A DNA stretch of 53,564 bases from Bacillota bacterium. GTDB taxonomy: Bacteria; Bacillota; Limnochordia; Limnochordales; DUMU01. Below the pieces are notes generated by a model. The model saw nothing but the letters and a program-made list of their open reading frames with translations. It did not search any database and had not been told where the DNA came from. Shown here one piece after another: positions 40,130 to 48,595 of this stretch. A program made the translations under genes and the position numbers. Numbering within the stretch: position 1 is the first letter of the stretch; every line of letters begins with the position of its first letter. The stretch is taken from the NCBI GenBank assembly GCA_012839805.1, contig DUMU01000027.1, positions 1-53,564 on the forward strand, in the 5' to 3' direction.

Positions 40130-41269
40130 TCAGGCCGCACCTCCTTCCACCCGGGCCGGGCTCGGTACCGCAGCGCTCTCCTGGTCGACCGGCCGGATCT
40201 CTTCGACTTCCACCCCGCGCCGCTTCAAGTACTGCCGGGCTTCTTCCACCGCCGCGGGAGTGCCGCTGATCTCCACCACCAGTCGCCCCCACGGCACGCC
40301 GCCCAGCTGCTCGATGCGGCCGAAGAGGACGTTCAGCATGACGGGCAGCGTCCGCACCACCTCGGCTACCACCGGTTCATGGGCCACCTCCCCGAGGAAG
40401 CCCAGGCGGAAGAGGCGGTGGGAGCTGTCCCGGGGGCGGTTGAGGATATCGGCGGGCACGTCCTCCTGCAGCTGCGCCCGCAAGAGCCGCTGGCCGGCCT
40501 CGCTTTGGGGCCGGGAGAAGACCTGGGCCACGGGGCCGATTTCCACCAGCCGCCCCTGGTCGATCACCGCCACCCGGTGGCAGATCTCCCGGATCACGTG
40601 CATCTCATGGGTAATCATGAGGATGGTGAGGCCCATGCGGCGGTTGATCTCTTGAAGCAGGCGCAGCACCGATAACGTGGTCTCCGGATCGAGGGCGGAA
40701 GTCGCCTCGTCGGAGAGCAGCAGCACCGGTTCGGGGGCGAGGGCGCGGGCGATACCCACCCGTTGCTTCTGCCCTCCGGACAACTGGCTGGGATAAGCCG
40801 CCGCGCGGTCGCTCAAGCCCACGAGCTCTAGGAGCTCGTCGACCCGCCGGCGGATCTCCGGCCGGGGAAAGCCTGCTATCTCCAGAGGGAAGGCGACGTT
40901 GCCGGCCACGGTGCGCGAGGAGAGGAGGGCGAAGTGCTGGAAGATCATACCGATGCGGCGCCGCGCCTGCATCAGGGAGCGGCCGGTGAGCCTGGTCATC
41001 TCCTGTCCCGCCACCGTCACGCGGCCGGCATCCGGGCGCTCCAGCAGGTTTATGCACCGGATGAGGGTACTCTTCCCGGCTCCGCTCAGGCCCATGACCC
41101 CGAAGATCTCCCCCGGGTAGACCGCGAAACTCACGTCGTCGAGAGCCACGATCTCCCGCCGCCCCTGGCGGAAGCGCTTGGTCAGGTGCTCCACCTCGAC
41201 CAGTGGCGCGGCCTCCCGCGAATCGCTCAGAATCCCGGCTGCCTGTGTCGCCACCGCCACCTCTCTCAT
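40130..41269 (-). CDS. metN: Methionine ABC transporter ATP-binding protein with NIL domain
   Basis: From residue about 20 on this is a full ABC ATPase: VMGLSGAGKSTLIRCINLLERP (Walker A), FQHFALLSSRTVAGNVAFPLEI (Q loop), QLSGGQKQRVGIARALAPEPVLLLSDEATSALDPETT (signature and Walker B), and ITHEMHVIREICHRVAVIDQGRLVE. The C-terminal NIL ferredoxin-like domain (about 285-360) binds methionine and trans-inhibits transport. ATG at 41269 is used, but a GTG nine codons in has better spacing from GGAGG. The gene is preceded by the SAM-I riboswitch. Confidence 0.96.
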   Translation of the reverse strand: MREVAVATQAAGILSDSREAAPLVEVEHLTKRFRQGRREIVALDDVSFAVYPGEIFGVMGLSGAGKSTLIRCINLLERPDAGRVTVAGQEMTRLTGRSLMQARRRIGMIFQHFALLSSRTVAGNVAFPLEIAGFPRPEIRRRVDELLELVGLSDRAAAYPSQLSGGQKQRVGIARALAPEPVLLLSDEATSALDPETTLSVLRLLQEINRRMGLTILMITHEMHVIREICHRVAVIDQGRLVEIGPVAQVFSRPQSEAGQRLLRAQLQEDVPADILNRPRDSSHRLFRLGFLGEVAHEPVVAEVVRTLPVMLNVLFGRIEQLGGVPWGRLVVEISGTPAAVEEARQYLKRRGVEVEEIRPVDQESAAVPSPARVEGGAA

Positions 41270-41307
41270 CCTCCTCGCCCGCATCCGCGGTCGCTTCCCC
41301 GGGCATG

Positions 41308-41332
41308 AAAAAAGACCTCTTGAGCAGAGGTC
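41308..41332 (-). terminator. Intrinsic terminator of the metN riboswitch
   Basis: GACCTCT, loop GCTCA and AGAGGTC are followed by six T on the minus strand. It lies just downstream of the SAM-I aptamer and before metN, and would stop transcription when SAM is bound. Confidence 0.92.
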
Positions 41333-41346
41333 AGACCGTCGTCCGC

Positions 41347-41463
41347 CTCTCCTCATCTCTCCGGGTGCTCCCGGCAGGAATTGGCACCTGGCAAGGCCTC
41401 CTCGGCCTTGCTGGTTGCCGGGCTTCATCGGGCCAGTCCCTCCGCCTCTCTCGATAAGAAGAG
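41347..41463 (-). ncRNA. SAM-I riboswitch (S-box)
   Basis: On the minus strand the P1 arms are CTCTTCTTATC and GATGAGGAGAG. Between them are the S-box landmarks: AGAGAGGCGGAGGGACTGGC, the CCCGATGAAGCCCGGCAACC box, and GGTGCCAATTCCTGC. This aptamer binds S-adenosylmethionine and leads to termination at the hairpin that follows. It places metN-metI-metQ under SAM control. Confidence 0.97.
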
Positions 41464-41484
41464 CGCCTATGAAACTTTGCCTCA

Positions 41485-41513
41485 AGTGTAACGGCCCATC
41501 GCGGGCATGTCAA
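41485..41513 (-). promoter_or_regulatory. Promoter of the metNIQ operon
   Basis: TTGACA and TACACT are 17 bases apart on the minus strand, ending about 20 bases before the riboswitch P1. The -35 is perfect; the -10 matches at four of six bases. Confidence 0.85.
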
Positions 41514-41586
41514 GAAGTGAGCAAGCCGTTCATAAGAATGAAGACGCACCAACTACAGGAAGGCCGGATTTAGGCGGGAGTTCTAA

Positions 41587-42579
41587 ATGGGCCGGCGGCA
41601 ATCGTCTCTTGTAATGTTGTTCGTATTCCTTGCCTTCCAAAACCCGAGCCTGAACGGCTCCGGGTTCACCAGACCTACCTGCGAGGAAACCCGGGCCCTG
41701 CGGCCGGCCGACCCGCCGCCCCGGGGCGATGACGTATGGGAGCTGCAGGCCCGTCTTCTGCAGCTCGGTCTCTACGCGGGCCCGCTCGACGGGGTCTACC
41801 AGGGCGAAACGGTGAAGGCGGTGCGGCTCGCCCAAACCCTCGCCTCGTTGCCACCCGACGGGGTGGTGGATGATGAGGTCTGGCAGGCTCTGGATCGCCT
41901 GGGAAAGCCGTTACTCGGCGTGGACTCCTCCGAAGTCGCCGCCACGCCCTCCACCCACCTGCCACCGCCCCCGGGACCGCTCTTTCTCTACGTCGATCTC
42001 GACCGGGCCACGTTGACCGTGTATAGCGACGGGAAGCCTTACAAGACCTACCCCGTCGCCGTCGGCAAGAGCAGGACGGCCAGCCCCGTGGGCGACTGGA
42101 AGGTGGTCTGGAAAGACCGGGGCTGGGGCGGGGGCTTCGGGACCCGCTGGTTGGGACTGAACGTCCCCTGGGGCATTTACGGCATCCACGGCACCAACAA
42201 GCCGTGGTCAATCGGCCGGCGCGCCAGCCACGGGTGCTTTCGCATGTTCAACCGGGATGTGGAAGAGCTCTACGAGTGGGTGCCCCTCGGTACACCGGTG
42301 CTGGTACGGGGCGGGAAGCCGGTACGGGTCACCCGGCGCGAGCTGGCTCCGGGGGCCAGCGGGCAAGAGGTAGTTTACTTGCAGATGGCCCTGCAGCAGG
42401 CAGGAATGCTGGCCGGAGCGGCCGACGGCCGTTTTGGCCCCCTCACCGAAAAGGCGGTGGCCGAGTTGCAGGCAGCCCTGCGCCTGCCGGTCACCGGCCG
42501 GGCCGGAACCGACGTGCTGGTGCTCCTTGGTCTCAGGAGCCTGCCGGGCTTGAAGACCGCCTACGATACCCCCGGCTGA
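41587..42579 (+). CDS. L,D-transpeptidase with two peptidoglycan-binding domains
   Basis: The 330-residue protein has an N-terminal signal (MGRRQSSLVMLFVFLAF), a first peptidoglycan-binding domain (about 45-105, LQARLLQLGLYAGPLDGVYQGETVKAV), and a YkuD domain with HG-x9-IGRRASHGCFRM (about 199-219), in which Cys is the catalytic residue. A second peptidoglycan-binding repeat follows (about 255-310). It makes 3-3 cross-links in peptidoglycan or attaches proteins to it. The ATG has GGGAG six bases upstream. It precedes the membrane-anchored solute-binding-like gene by 73 bases, probably the same transcript. Confidence 0.93.
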   Translation: MGRRQSSLVMLFVFLAFQNPSLNGSGFTRPTCEETRALRPADPPPRGDDVWELQARLLQLGLYAGPLDGVYQGETVKAVRLAQTLASLPPDGVVDDEVWQALDRLGKPLLGVDSSEVAATPSTHLPPPPGPLFLYVDLDRATLTVYSDGKPYKTYPVAVGKSRTASPVGDWKVVWKDRGWGGGFGTRWLGLNVPWGIYGIHGTNKPWSIGRRASHGCFRMFNRDVEELYEWVPLGTPVLVRGGKPVRVTRRELAPGASGQEVVYLQMALQQAGMLAGAADGRFGPLTEKAVAELQAALRLPVTGRAGTDVLVLLGLRSLPGLKTAYDTPG

Positions 42580-42652
42580 ACTGCGAACCGGAGGGGAAAC
42601 TCCACCGCGACCTGAGGGAACGGGCGAGAGGACCGGTGAAGGAGGTTGGTCG

Positions 42653-44278
42653 ATGCCTCGCGACCGAACATACCGGGGCCTGGTTTTCGGGGGTGCCAGG
42701 CTCGCGGTCTATGTCGTCCTGGGACTCGCTCTGGCCCGGATGGCAGTAGCCCTGGACGAAAACCCGAGCCTGGTCAGGCAGGCCTGGATCAACGGGTTGC
42801 AGACCCTGGGGTTCCGCCTGCCGGGCGGGGCGCCGCCGGTCGTTCCGGCGGCAAGCTCGGAGCTCCAGCCTCTCCCTCGCCCGGACCCGCGCCCCCGTCC
42901 TGAGCAGGCCGAACCCGCGGACGGAACGGGGGATACGAACCGGATTACGCTCCACCTCTGGGAGTACCGCCTTCCCGAGCTGGGCCGCGCACCCGGCCGT
43001 TGGGCAAGCCTGCTGCCCCTCGGAGGCCAGGTCCCCGGTGACCAGGCCCGCGTGGTGGAGGCGGCCACAAGCGAGTTCCGGGAGCGCTATCCGCAGGTTG
43101 AGGTGGCAGTCACTTGGCTATCCGAAAACGAAATCACCGCCGAACTAAGTTCCGCCGCGGCGCAGGGGAAACCCCTACCGGACCTGGTGGCCTTGCCGCG
43201 AGGACGTTTGATCTCAGAACGGGCGACCGCTATCACGACCCTCCGGGGAGGGTGGTTCGGCCCGGTCGAGAACGCGATCTGCCTTCCCGAATGGGCGCTG
43301 GCCGATCTCCCCGCCGCGTCCGGAGCAGGCCCCTGGTTGATCCCCCGGTGGATGGAGTGGCAGGGCTGGCTGGTTAGCCCGCGGCTGTGGCAGCAGGCCG
43401 GGCTTCCCCTGGACGAAGTACGGACCTCCGGATGGAGTCGAAAGCAGGCTCTCGCCTGGGCCAGGAAAGCCCGGGCAGCAGCGGCGAGCAGCTCGCCCGA
43501 CCGCCCGGCCACCCTTTTCCTCTTCCCTACGGCGAGCGCCTGGGAGGGACTGCTGCTCGCCGGCGGCCACCCCCGGCCTTATGAACCCTCAGCACGGGGC
43601 CCCCAGGTCGCCTGGCCAGAGGAGGTACTCCAGGATATCCTCGGTTCGTGGCGAGACTGGCTCCAGGCCGCCGGGCCGCGCCCCTTTTCGTCGAACGCTT
43701 TGAGTGATTGGACGGCTCGAGCTGCCCAAGGCAAGCTTTTTGCCGCCGGCCCCGCCGGCCCGCTCGTCTATCGTCTCTTGCAGCCCGCGGCGAACGGGAC
43801 GGACCGGGACGAAGCCCCCGCTCTGGTGCCGGTTCCCGGTGACGCCCGTCCCGGCTACCCTGCCTTTGTATCCGGGTATCAGGTCCTGGGCCACCGTACC
43901 CCCTCTGAAAAGGAGCAAGAGGCCGCGGGGTCAGAACGGGTACGGCTCAGCACCGAGCTGGGGCTTCTCCTGGCCAGCAGGACCGGGGAGTGGGCCCAGC
44001 GAGAGTGGGGGTTCCTACCGGTTGCCCCCGGCGCCCGCTCCTCCCTCTCGCCGGTCGCGGGTGAGGGAGCAGATTCGCACCAGGCCGGGCTTGCCCCCTT
44101 CCTGCAACCGCAAGGAGCGATAGTGCGTGATCTCCTTCCCTTCCGGCTGGCCGAGGCTGTCGATGTCATGCTCGGGGAACTCGAACGCTACGCTCCCGAC
44201 CTCGCCCGGGGCAACCTCAGCCCCGGCGAGGTGGCGCAGCGAGCGGAGAGCATTCTCCTCTCGCCCCTCGAACCGTAG
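42653..44278 (+). CDS. Membrane-anchored extracellular solute-binding-like protein
   Basis: The 541-residue protein has an N-terminal hydrophobic segment (about 11-31, LVFGGARLAVYVVLGLALARMAVAL) without a lipobox, a Pro-rich stalk (about 55-95), and a periplasmic family 1 binding-like domain: ITLHLWEYRLPE, VVEAATSEFRERYPQVEVAVTWLSENEITAELSSAAAQGKPLPDLVALPRG, and a C-terminal VIDVM-type helix. This resembles sugar-binding proteins but is tethered by a transmembrane helix. No permease follows. It could be a sensor or a cell-wall binding module for the adjacent L,D-transpeptidase. Function is uncertain. Confidence 0.8.
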   Translation: MPRDRTYRGLVFGGARLAVYVVLGLALARMAVALDENPSLVRQAWINGLQTLGFRLPGGAPPVVPAASSELQPLPRPDPRPRPEQAEPADGTGDTNRITLHLWEYRLPELGRAPGRWASLLPLGGQVPGDQARVVEAATSEFRERYPQVEVAVTWLSENEITAELSSAAAQGKPLPDLVALPRGRLISERATAITTLRGGWFGPVENAICLPEWALADLPAASGAGPWLIPRWMEWQGWLVSPRLWQQAGLPLDEVRTSGWSRKQALAWARKARAAAASSSPDRPATLFLFPTASAWEGLLLAGGHPRPYEPSARGPQVAWPEEVLQDILGSWRDWLQAAGPRPFSSNALSDWTARAAQGKLFAAGPAGPLVYRLLQPAANGTDRDEAPALVPVPGDARPGYPAFVSGYQVLGHRTPSEKEQEAAGSERVRLSTELGLLLASRTGEWAQREWGFLPVAPGARSSLSPVAGEGADSHQAGLAPFLQPQGAIVRDLLPFRLAEAVDVMLGELERYAPDLARGNLSPGEVAQRAESILLSPLEP

Positions 44279-44384
44279 CTGCCACCGGCCCGCTGGTGCA
44301 TAATGAGGGATGAGGTGCCGGGCTTCAAAGAGCGAAACGGCCCCCGCGGAAAGCGACGAGACGAAATAAGGGTAGGAATGAGGA

Positions 44385-44915
44385 ATGAACGGGCAAGAGC
44401 GCGGCGGCCCGGGAGAGCAGGACGGCACCGGCCCGATTCTCGTCAGCGCGTGCCTGGCGGGCATCGCCTGCCGGTTCGACGGTAGCGCCCGGCCGCTGGA
44501 ACCTTTGGTGCGCATGGTACGCGAAGGGAAGGCAATTCCGGTCTGCCCGGAAGTGCTGGGCGGTCTTCCCACTCCTCGCGCCATCGCCGAAATCCGGCCG
44601 GGGAAAGGCCGGGTGTTCACCTCGAGGGGCGAGGACGTGACGGAAGCTTTCACACGGGGAGCGCAGGAGGTTCTTCGCCTTGCCCGTGCCGCCCGTGCCC
44701 GGCTTGCGGTTTTCAAGGAACGCAGTCCTTCCTGCGGCGTTCACCAGGTATACGACGGGACTTTTCAGGGCCGGATCGTGCCGGGCCGGGGTATCGCCAC
44801 CGCCGCCCTGGTGGCCGAAGGCATCAAGGTAGTAAGTGACGAAGAGTTCACCAAGGGACAGGGCCGGGAGGGCCGGGGGACTCCCGGGCCGGCCGGGCCG
44901 GAACCGTCGCGTTGA
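44385..44915 (+). CDS. DUF523 domain protein
   Basis: The 176-residue protein matches DUF523 (YbbK-like): ILVSACLAGIACRFDG near the N-terminus, AIPVCPEVLGGLPTPRAIAEI, and FKERSPSCGVHQVYDGTFQGRIVPGRGIATAAL. Conserved Cys residues in SACL and SPSCG are typical. Function is not established; some are fused to DUF1722. A Gly/Pro-rich tail of about 20 residues follows. The ATG is preceded by GAGGA. The perfect sigma-A promoter of the next gene overlaps its stop. Confidence 0.85.
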   Translation: MNGQERGGPGEQDGTGPILVSACLAGIACRFDGSARPLEPLVRMVREGKAIPVCPEVLGGLPTPRAIAEIRPGKGRVFTSRGEDVTEAFTRGAQEVLRLARAARARLAVFKERSPSCGVHQVYDGTFQGRIVPGRGIATAALVAEGIKVVSDEEFTKGQGREGRGTPGPAGPEPSR

Positions 44916-44940
44916 CAAGGGTGGGGGGCGTCGTTATAAT
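44912..44940 (+). promoter_or_regulatory. Perfect consensus sigma-A promoter
   Basis: TTGACA and TATAAT are separated by exactly 17 bases, overlapping the end of the DUF523 gene. The start of transcription would be near 44947, giving an untranslated leader of about 70 bases before the ATG at 45015. Confidence 0.92.
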
Positions 44941-45014
44941 CGTCTTGTTTTGAGACCCGGCCCGAAGTGAGGGGGAGGAGCCGCGCTCCCGCCCCTCGAA
45001 TGGGGGTGCCGCAT

Positions 45015-45287
45015 ATGAGCGAGCAAAACCGCATGGGCGATTGGTTTCGTCGGAATTACGGCAACTTCCGGCCCTTCGGGGAGAGCGGCAAGGACGAACC
45101 ACCCACCGAGGAAAATAGTGACGAAGAGTTCCAGGATTTTGAGCTGACCCTCACCTTTCCTCAACCCCCCGACAATGTCTGGCAATCGATCAAGCTGCTA
45201 AACGGGCGTCTCGTCGTGACCTTCGAGTTCGTGTTCGACGACGTGACCTCCCTGGAAAGCGGCGAGGAAGCGGACGGCGAGGCTTGA
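45015..45287 (+). CDS. Small acidic hypothetical protein, 90 aa
   Basis: No family recognised. The first 30 residues are basic/aromatic (SEQNRMGDWFRRNYGNFRPFGESG), followed by a strongly acidic part (DEPPTEENSDEEFQDFELTLTFPQPP) and DNVWQSIKLLNGRLVVTFEFVFDDVTSLE. No signal peptide. The ATG at 45015 has GGGGGTG six bases upstream; the frame reaches 44967. The gene has a perfect consensus promoter and a strong terminator, so it is probably highly transcribed as a single-gene unit. Confidence 0.75.
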   Translation: MSEQNRMGDWFRRNYGNFRPFGESGKDEPPTEENSDEEFQDFELTLTFPQPPDNVWQSIKLLNGRLVVTFEFVFDDVTSLESGEEADGEA

Positions 45288-45308
45288 ACGCGGAAGCGAC
45301 GATGCCGG

Positions 45309-45347
45309 GGGGCCGGTGGCCGTGAGGTCACCGGCCCCTCGTTTCTT
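45309..45347 (+). terminator. Intrinsic terminator after the 90-residue gene
   Basis: GGGGCCGGTGGCC, loop GTGA and GGTCACCGGCCCC form 13 pairs (one G-U), followed by TCGTTTCTT. It starts about 20 bases past the stop codon. Confidence 0.88.
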
Positions 45348-45492
45348 GGTCTCCCCTCGCGACCGGGCAAGCCCGGAGCAGGAGTACGGACGCGGCATGC
45401 CCGGCTTCCCCGCTTCATAGCATCCAGGTGGGGTCATCTCAAGGAAGGTAGGGAGAAGGCGGGGATACTCCCGCCCTCGGGGGGAGTGGCGC

Positions 45493-46080
45493 TTGACCTA
45501 CGTCTGGGCCTTCCTGGTGCTGGCCGGCCTGGCAGTAATGGCGGCCAACGGTTCTCCCGACGAGATCACCCGGACGCTGCTTGCCCAGGCACGCAGCGGC
45601 TTGCAAGCTTCCTTCGATCTTTTGGCGGTGGTAGTCCTGTGGCTCGGAATCAGCCGGATAGCGGAAAAGGCCGGTCTCCTGCCCGCGCTGGCCCGGCTCG
45701 TCGCGCCGCTTCTTCGCCGGCTCTTCCCCACCCTCCCGCCCGACCATCCCGCCCTCGCCCCCATGGCTATCAACCTCACCGCGAATTTCCTCGGTCTCGG
45801 CAACGCCGCCACGCCCTTCGGGCTCCAGGCCATGAAGGAACTGGGGAAGACCAACCCGGTCCCGGGACGGATCACCCCGGCCATGACCACTTTCTTGGTT
45901 CTGAATAGTGCCTGCGTCACCGCCGTTCCGGCCACCGCCATCGTCCTGCGGGCGGCCATGGGTGCCTCCCATCCCGCTGCGATTGCCTTCCCCGCCGCGC
46001 TCGCTTCCCTGGCCGCCGCCACCACCGTGGTGATCGCGGACGCGCTCTGCCGGCATTTTCCGCCCCGGAGGCGGCCGTGA
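45493..46080 (+). CDS. spmA: Spore maturation protein A
   Basis: The 195-residue membrane protein matches SpmA: MTYVWAFLVLAGLAVMAANG, LLAVVVLWLGISRIAEKAGLL, and the signature MAINLTANFLGLGNAATPFGLQAMKEL with SACVTAVPATAIVLRA after it. It carries the nucleoside-recognition (gate) domain. SpmA and SpmB are needed for proper spore core dehydration in Bacillus. The start is TTG after GGGGGAG. It overlaps spmB. Confidence 0.95.
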   Translation: MTYVWAFLVLAGLAVMAANGSPDEITRTLLAQARSGLQASFDLLAVVVLWLGISRIAEKAGLLPALARLVAPLLRRLFPTLPPDHPALAPMAINLTANFLGLGNAATPFGLQAMKELGKTNPVPGRITPAMTTFLVLNSACVTAVPATAIVLRAAMGASHPAAIAFPAALASLAAATTVVIADALCRHFPPRRRP

Positions 46081-46595
46081 ACCTCGCCGCCTGGCTCATA
46101 CCGGTGCTGGTGGCCGCCGTCATCCTGGCGGCCTTGCGGCGTGGGGTCAACGTTCTCGAGGCCTTCGTCGAAGGCGCCGGTCACGGCCTGGTCCTCGTCT
46201 ACCAGCTTGCCCCCTACATAATCGCAGTCTACCTTGCCATTGGCCTGGTCCAGGAGTCCGGGCTCCTGCAATGGCTCGCCCATGCCCTCGACCCCGTACT
46301 CACCCGGGCCGGGCTCCCCGCCGCCCTGTTGCCGCTCCTCATCGTACGCCCGCTCTCGGGTAGTGCGTCCCTCGCCGTGATCACCGAGATCCTGCGCACT
46401 TACGGCCCCGACAGCCTGGTGGGTGTAATGGCCTCCATCATGCAGGGAAGCAGTGACACAACCTTTTACGTGCTCACCGTCTATACCGGTGCTGCCCGCG
46501 TCCGGGAGACCGGGCGAGCCCTTCCCCTCGCCCTGCTGGGAGATCTCGTAGGTTTTGCCGCCGCGATCTACCTCGCCCGCCACTGGCACTTCTGA
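46077..46595 (+). CDS. spmB: Spore maturation protein B
   Basis: The 172-residue membrane protein matches SpmB: LIPVLVAAVILAALRRGVNVLEAFVEGAGHGLVLVYQLAPYIIAVYLAIGLVQESG, and the signature RPLSGSASLAVITEI plus MASIMQGSSDTTFYVLTVYTGA. It pairs with SpmA. It starts with GTG that overlaps the spmA stop (GTGA), so the two are translationally coupled. Confidence 0.95.
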   Translation: MNLAAWLIPVLVAAVILAALRRGVNVLEAFVEGAGHGLVLVYQLAPYIIAVYLAIGLVQESGLLQWLAHALDPVLTRAGLPAALLPLLIVRPLSGSASLAVITEILRTYGPDSLVGVMASIMQGSSDTTFYVLTVYTGAARVRETGRALPLALLGDLVGFAAAIYLARHWHF

Positions 46596-46685
46596 AGATG
46601 CCGCACGTATGCCCGAAGCCGCCGGGAGGCAATACTGGGGAGTAGAACCAGAGGGGCGAAATCCCCGGGGAAAGGAGAACCTACC

Positions 46686-46934
46686 GTGGCGACGTCCGGC
46701 CGGCTCCTATGTGAGGCCACTTTGTTACCGCTTGAGGCGACCAACTCGGACGAAATCATCAATGACGGCATAAAGACGCTTGCCCTCTACGAGGTAAGCT
46801 ACGAGGTCGGCCCGATCAGCACTACGGTGAAGGGCGAGCCGGACCAGGTATGGGGCGCGCTGCGAGGGATGTACGAGCGTGCCGCCCACCAGGGCCGCGA
46901 GGTCATGCTGGTGGTCAAGATAACCAACGGCTGA
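46686..46934 (+). CDS. Small MTH1187/YkoF-type thiamine-binding protein
   Basis: The 82-residue protein fits the MTH1187-like (DUF77) fold: CEATLLPLEATNSDEIINDGIKTLALYEVSYEVGPISTTVKGEPDQVWGALRGMYERAAHQGREVMLVVKI. The alternating beta-alpha-beta-beta-alpha-beta pattern and the GP-x4-TTVKGE segment are the main marks. Family members bind thiamine or related compounds; this one is not proven. GTG start with AAAGGAG eight bases upstream. It follows spmB by about 90 bases. Confidence 0.75.
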   Translation: MATSGRLLCEATLLPLEATNSDEIINDGIKTLALYEVSYEVGPISTTVKGEPDQVWGALRGMYERAAHQGREVMLVVKITNG

Positions 46935-46984
46935 TCCGTGAAACTTCCCGCGTCCTGGGGCATTGCCCTGGCTTCCCGTCCGTG

Positions 46985-48532
46985 TCAGGGAGCAAGGGGG
47001 ATACTGATCCGGACCGAGGCGACCAAAGAGGTCTGGCCACTACCTCCCAGACCCGTGCGGTCGTGCTCCACTCCCACCTCCACGTTAACCTTCATGTCGC
47101 GCCAGTTGAGGCTCTGGCCCACGCTGATACGAACCTTTTGCTGCTCCGAGCTGGTCCCCGCTTGCTGCGGGACAACTGGCTGGCCTTCGCCGGCCTGGCG
47201 GATGAAGCGAACTTCACCGTAGGTGGAGACGGTAGCCTGGACGGAGACCGTGGTCTGGTCCCCCCCGGGTTCACCGGCGGCCAGCACGGCTTTGACCGGC
47301 ACCCGGGCAACTTGAGCCGCCGCTTCCTCGCCGGCCTGGCCGTTCCCGGCGACCCGGCGCGCGGCTTCCTCTAGGGCCTCGCGATCCACCGCCATACCGA
47401 ACCGCAAAGGGAAGACCCAGGCCGGCAACGCCACCGGCCGCGTGCCCTGCCAGCCGACCCGGACCACCAGGAGTTCGCTCCCCGGACCCAACCAAAACCC
47501 CAGCGGCTGGCCGTTCAGATAATAACTGTTTGCAGGGTTGGTATCCTTATAAACATTGGGGCTCGTGCGCGCGTATTCCACCTGGATCTGCTGCGTCCCC
47601 TCCGCCTTGCCCGGGTTAACGACCAAATCCTTCTGCCACCCGAGAAGCCACGCGCTACGATCCCAGGTTGAACTCCCCGCCTCCGGGCGCCCCCCGCCCG
47701 TGTCTCCCCGGCCAGATCCGGGAGCCAGGTAGGGTGGATCGTCCAGGAAAAGCTCCCCGTACAGCCGGCCGCCTCCGGGCAACTCGAGGCTGGCATCCAA
47801 TCCTAGATTCTCATTCATCTCTCCCGCTGAACCATCTTCACCGCCGGCCAGCCACTGCCAGAATCCTTGAGGAACAAAGGGGAAGAAGTATTCGGGTCGC
47901 CAGGGAAAGCTGCCACGAACCGAAGCGGTCTCCGTGACCCCCAGCTGGAAACGACTGGTTGCGTTAAGCAGCCCCTGCCATTCCCAGCGCCGGGCCAACA
48001 GGAAGCGACCGTCCTGCCAGTCGAGGGCCGCTACCCCCTGGCGGTAATCCAGCGAAGAGCGAGAGTAATCCACCAGGAGCCAATCGAGCGGGGTAGCGCT
48101 TCCCAGTGTGAGCTGGCCGAAGCGACCCGGACCCCAACTTACGGCCTGCCGGCCGAGGGTGGGACGGAGCGTGCCTCCCGCCAGGGCCAACTCCCCTCCG
48201 TCGAGCAGCGTTTCGAACACTTTGTCTATCTGGGAACTTACCCCGGAAGGAGCGCTGGAAGCGCCGGCGCCGGTCTGGTTGCGGGCGGCAGCCTCCGCCT
48301 GCCTCCAGACGGGCGACTGCACCGGCTCCAGGGGGATCCGCACCACCGTTTCGAGCTCCACCTTACCGGTGACCACCGTCCCCGTCGCGGCCGGAGAAGA
48401 CGGCAGAGCCCCGGTTTGTCCCCAAGCCGGGTTAACCCCGGCGGCAAGGCCCGAGAGAAAGAATGACAGAAAGCCGGGGAGGATGCCTGCCAAAACCCAC
48501 CGGGACGACTTTTTCGACCAGCCCGTGATCAA
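46985..48532 (-). CDS. Wzi-like outer-membrane beta-barrel protein
   Basis: The 515-residue protein has a signal peptide (about 10-38, WVLAGILPGFLSFFLSGLAAGVNPAWG) and a beta-rich body typical of the capsule-assembly Wzi family: TLRPTLGRQAVSWGPGRFGQLTLGSATPLDWLLVDY, then amphipathic strands ending in VNVEVGVEHDRTGLGG and VRISIPLAP at the C-terminus. Wzi is an outer-membrane lectin that holds polysaccharide at the surface. Such barrels need an outer membrane. Starts with TTG, GGGAGG eight bases before. It is last in the export cluster. Confidence 0.8.
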   Translation of the reverse strand: MITGWSKKSSRWVLAGILPGFLSFFLSGLAAGVNPAWGQTGALPSSPAATGTVVTGKVELETVVRIPLEPVQSPVWRQAEAAARNQTGAGASSAPSGVSSQIDKVFETLLDGGELALAGGTLRPTLGRQAVSWGPGRFGQLTLGSATPLDWLLVDYSRSSLDYRQGVAALDWQDGRFLLARRWEWQGLLNATSRFQLGVTETASVRGSFPWRPEYFFPFVPQGFWQWLAGGEDGSAGEMNENLGLDASLELPGGGRLYGELFLDDPPYLAPGSGRGDTGGGRPEAGSSTWDRSAWLLGWQKDLVVNPGKAEGTQQIQVEYARTSPNVYKDTNPANSYYLNGQPLGFWLGPGSELLVVRVGWQGTRPVALPAWVFPLRFGMAVDREALEEAARRVAGNGQAGEEAAAQVARVPVKAVLAAGEPGGDQTTVSVQATVSTYGEVRFIRQAGEGQPVVPQQAGTSSEQQKVRISVGQSLNWRDMKVNVEVGVEHDRTGLGGSGQTSLVASVRISIPLAP

Positions 48533-48595
48533 ACCTGACGCCTCCCTTCCCTGTGCGGGCGTCCCGTAACGTCACCGCAGCCGGCTGGGGGTTGG

